NCBI RefSeq assembly: GCF_900109035.1
Contig: NZ_FNYD01000006.1
Coordinates: 218,983-282,982 of the forward strand
Length of the DNA stretch: 64,000 nucleotides
Direction of reading: 5' to 3'
Origin: Cribrihabitans marinus
GTDB lineage: Bacteria; Pseudomonadota; Alphaproteobacteria; Rhodobacterales; Rhodobacteraceae
Positions 61,878 through 64,000 of the stretch are shown one piece after another. Numbering within the stretch: the first letter of the stretch is position 1; every line of letters begins with the position of its first letter. The notes below the pieces were generated by a model. The model worked only from the letters and a program-made list of their open reading frames with translations, made no database searches and was not told the DNA's origin. The translations under genes and the position numbers were made by a program.

Positions 61878-62354
61878 TTCCGTCCCGACCGGTTTAGGAC
61901 CGGGCGCGCCCGCAAGGCAAACCGGTGGATTGCTCTAGGCGCTCAGAGCCAGGTGCCGGCAATGACAATTCCGCCGAAACGGGTTCCGGGTTCCGCACAT
62001 GGCCGGAGCCGGTCAGCCTTCAGGTAAGTCCGCGATTCGATTCCGCTTCAGGTGCCCTGTCACTACACTTGCGGGCACGCGTCACTGGCTCCGGGCCAGT
62101 CATGCACGAGCATTGAAACTGGACCACTCAGATGGGGCCGATCAGGGTTGACCCGCAATTTGCGATGAAATATGCCCTGACCCTGCTGACCGGGCGTTGT
62201 GTAGTGTTAAGACCTCAGCCTTCCAAACAGGTGGTTTATGTATCACCTTGTTGCACATGGTTGCTATACGCTTCATTTCATTTGATAATGTATTGCATAT
62301 CGTTGCACCATGTAGCGTCTAGTTGCATATCATTCCCGACAAAAAACTGACAAA
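61878..62354. other. Intergenic stretch: GC-rich then AT-rich, with hairpin and promoter-like sites
   Basis: No gene was found in this 477-base gap. The left part (to about 62150) is GC-rich; ACTGGC/GCCAGT at 62084-62100 forms a small hairpin. From about 62200 the base composition drops sharply, matching the transition to the integrase gene. TTGCTA at 62261-62266, 17 bases, then GATAAT at 62284-62289 resembles a sigma-70 promoter for the integrase. No tRNA gene or obvious att duplication was visible. Confidence 0.55.
62250..62330. repeat. Phased short repeats upstream of the integrase
   Basis: Five copies or near-copies of (G/A)TTGCAYAT occur at 62250, 62260, 62292, 62302 and 62322 (GTTGCACAT, GTTGCTATA, ATTGCATAT, GTTGCACCA, GTTGCATAT). 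Spacings are 10, 32, 10 and 20 bases, near whole helical turns. They overlap the candidate integrase promoter. They could be binding sites for the integrase, an excisionase or a repressor. Confidence 0.5.
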
Positions 62355-63440
62355 ATGCCCAAACTCACAGAAACCTTCGCCCGCAAGGCTCCCCAGACGA
62401 AAGACGGGACGGCCAAGCACTGGGACAGCGAGGTACGGGGCCTTGTTCTTTTCGTCGGGAAAAAATCGAAGACCTGGTACTATCAGAAGGATGTTGGCGG
62501 AAATACCCGCCGGGTTCTGATCGGTCGATTCCCGGTGGTCTCAGCGAATGTGGCCCGGAAGACTGCACTCGGGTTTGCCCTGGAATGGGGCAGGGGTGCT
62601 GGCAAGAAGATCCAGATTGGGGCGCCCACGCTGGAGGCGGCGATGGAGGCCTACCTGGCCCGTCCAAAACTGCGGTCCGAGTCTCACAAGCATGGCTTGC
62701 GATTACAATTCGACCGGCATTTGAAAGACTGGCTTCGATTGCCATTGGATGAAATTTCCAAAGCGATGGTAGCAGAGAGACACAGATCTCTGGCAGCGAC
62801 CCCCTCCGCGGCGAACCACACGCTGAAATACTTTCGAACGGTCTGGAACCATGCGCGGCGTGTTCACGATCTTCCGGAAAGCCCAACAATGGCCATCGAA
62901 TGGTATGAGGAACAGCCGAACGGAGCGATCATCGAGGATCTGAGGGCTTGGCGCCGCGGTGTGGACGATCTCGCCAACCCGATCCACAAAGTGTTCTATG
63001 AACTGATTCTGTTCTCCGGCCTGCGCAAGTCTGAAGCGTTGACGCTGGAATGGAAGAATGTGTATGAGGATCGCATCCATCTGCCGATGACCAAGAACGG
63101 TCGCAGCTTCGATTTGCCGATCCTCCAATTGCATCACGAGATCCTGGCGCCCGTGCGCGGGCTCAGCCGGGCTTGGGTGTTCCCGTCACCGAAATCGGCG
63201 CGTGGTCATGTGACGGGGCCGGAGAAATTCGAATGGAGCCCCCACGCACACCGGCGAACCTTTGCAACTGTGGCAATGGAAGCTGGTGTGTTGGAAGAGA
63301 TTGTCGGCCGCCTGCTGAACCACACGCCACTATCGATCACCGGGCAGAGGTATGCTCGACCATCCCTTGATGCTCTAAGGCCTTCAATGCAGGCTGCGTG
63401 TGATGAATTGCGTCGCAGGAGCGATCCTACATCGGAGTGA
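62355..63440 (+). CDS. Tyrosine-type site-specific integrase
   Basis: A 361-residue tyrosine recombinase of the phage/genomic-island type. The C-terminal catalytic domain holds the expected residues: first Arg in FSGLRKSEALTLEW, the His/Arg motif PHAHRRTFATVA, a second His in LLNHTPLSIT and the nucleophile Tyr in GQRYARPSLDAL. N-terminal arm-binding-type domain before that (WDSEVRGLVLFVGKKSKTWY). Base composition is lower in GC than the chromosome to the left, which supports acquisition by transfer. The other genes of the element lie beyond the window. Confidence 0.9.
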   Translation: MPKLTETFARKAPQTKDGTAKHWDSEVRGLVLFVGKKSKTWYYQKDVGGNTRRVLIGRFPVVSANVARKTALGFALEWGRGAGKKIQIGAPTLEAAMEAYLARPKLRSESHKHGLRLQFDRHLKDWLRLPLDEISKAMVAERHRSLAATPSAANHTLKYFRTVWNHARRVHDLPESPTMAIEWYEEQPNGAIIEDLRAWRRGVDDLANPIHKVFYELILFSGLRKSEALTLEWKNVYEDRIHLPMTKNGRSFDLPILQLHHEILAPVRGLSRAWVFPSPKSARGHVTGPEKFEWSPHAHRRTFATVAMEAGVLEEIVGRLLNHTPLSITGQRYARPSLDALRPSMQAACDELRRRSDPTSE

Positions 63441-63940
63441 GTGGGGCTCCGTTTGGTCCAGATCGAGCAAGGTTGGCGCGCGCTATGAGAATGAAAACCT
63501 ACACCAAGGACGAGTTTGATGATCTCTGCGAGATCATTCTCCGGGTGACGGGAAACCGCTGTGACGCGAAACGGTTGTTGCGAGACCTGGACGGTCTGTT
63601 GTTGGCGACGGGGAATGACAAAAAATGTTCACAGAGGTCGCTGCTTTGGAAAGAGTTCTCGGAAGAAGACTTGAAACCCTCGGAAAAAGCGAAGCTGTTC
63701 AACCAGGTTTCCAAGGCGGACAATCCACTTGATCCAGAGGTTTGCGTGCCAGACATCCGACCCGAATTCAATGCCAAAATAGGCAACCGGTGGTCTGCGC
63801 GCTGGAAACGAGAAGGTCGAGAACAGAAGCCGACTTTACGGGAGCTGACCTGGGATGGCTTAAGCAACAGTGAAAAATCTGAAGTCCGAAAAATGGCGCA
63901 TGAGTGTAAGCGCCTCGCCGATCCCCTCCTGCCGCTCTGA
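63437..63940 (+). CDS. Unrecognised gene next to integrase
   Basis: A 167-residue acidic-basic soluble protein, unknown to me. It is rich in Lys, Glu and Asp (MKTYTKDEFDDLCEIILRVT, SNSEKSEVRKMAHECKRLA), with no membrane segment or recognisable fold. Starts: GTG at 63437 overlaps the integrase stop (GTGA), or ATG at 63485 (MRMKTYT) which drops a GC-richer N-terminus. The gene lies in the lower-GC mobile region and is probably part of the same element. It could be an excisionase-like or accessory protein, but I see nothing that shows that. Confidence 0.6.
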   Translation: MSGAPFGPDRARLARAMRMKTYTKDEFDDLCEIILRVTGNRCDAKRLLRDLDGLLLATGNDKKCSQRSLLWKEFSEEDLKPSEKAKLFNQVSKADNPLDPEVCVPDIRPEFNAKIGNRWSARWKREGREQKPTLRELTWDGLSNSEKSEVRKMAHECKRLADPLLPL

Positions 63941-64000
63941 GGCTGTCTGTGCGAGTCCTGCTGTCGAGATTAGGCAGAGGACTGGACGGCAAAATGGACG

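Noticed and set aside
62105..62175. Remnant of an IS21-type insertion sequence end
   Set aside because: GAAACTGGACCAC resembles the ends of some elements, but there is no transposase fragment and no inverted partner in the window.
61878..62354. tRNA gene as integration target
   Set aside because: No cloverleaf, CCA end or anticodon arm could be drawn. The only clear fold is a short 6-base stem.

Overview
The window reads as chromosome of a GC-rich alphaproteobacterium, most likely a marine-type Rhodobacteraceae. The reasons are the aerobic (oxygen-dependent) cobalamin gene set, an Mrp antiporter with fused A and B subunits, TctABC and CUT2 transporters with dedicated catabolic operons, and genes packed with ATGA stop/start overlaps. 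No rRNA, tRNA or CRISPR array was seen. This taxonomic placement is inference.

Layout. 1-3.8 kb: end of an Mrp Na+/H+ antiporter operon (mrpA-C-D, minus strand). 4.0-5.3 kb: a membrane-anchored rhodanese and a secreted esterase. 5.3-11.3 kb: an osmoregulated periplasmic glucan operon (TPR protein, opgC, opgG, opgH). 11.5-20 kb: a cluster without an obvious textbook pathway (CoA-transferase, TPP enzyme, DUF302 protein, DapA-like aldolase, lone molybdenum hydroxylase large subunit, and divergently an aspartate-dehydrogenase-like protein plus a LysR regulator). 20-35.1 kb: cobalamin synthesis. One cobalamin riboswitch precedes DUF1636-cobW-N-G-H-I-J-L-E-M-B-A (cobK lies on the opposite strand inside it), and a second precedes cbiM-cobF. 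Together these cover uroporphyrinogen III to hydrogenobyrinic acid a,c-diamide plus the large cobaltochelatase subunit; cobS and cobT are not here.

35.2-44.7 kb: a 3-hydroxyisobutyrate-dehydrogenase-like gene, then a tricarboxylate module. TctC-TctB-TctA is followed by a class III CoA-transferase and a citryl-CoA-lyase-type enzyme, with a divergent two-component system (TctD/TctE) that carries its own third gene, a solute-binding protein. The gene order suggests uptake of a tricarboxylate, activation to a CoA thioester and cleavage.

44.7-61.5 kb: a second catabolic locus arranged around one divergent promoter region. Leftward lies a CUT2 ABC transporter (binding protein, two permeases, ATPase) with an SDR, a beta-hydroxyacid dehydrogenase and a ThuA protein. 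Rightward lies a regulator that fuses a DNA-binding domain to a family-1 solute-binding domain and lacks a signal peptide. It is followed by a paralogous SDR, an M24-fold protein, and a 2-oxoacid dehydrogenase complex whose E2 is split: two lipoyl domains on one chain with a degenerate acyltransferase domain, and an intact acyltransferase without a lipoyl domain on another. An aldehyde dehydrogenase gene sits between the two E2 genes. A tandem imperfect dyad in the divergent promoter is a good operator candidate. This locus is the most novel part of the window.

61.5-64 kb: a CMD-family gene, then an AT-richer stretch with phased short repeats, a tyrosine integrase and an unrecognised gene. 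This looks like the left end of a mobile island continuing past the window.
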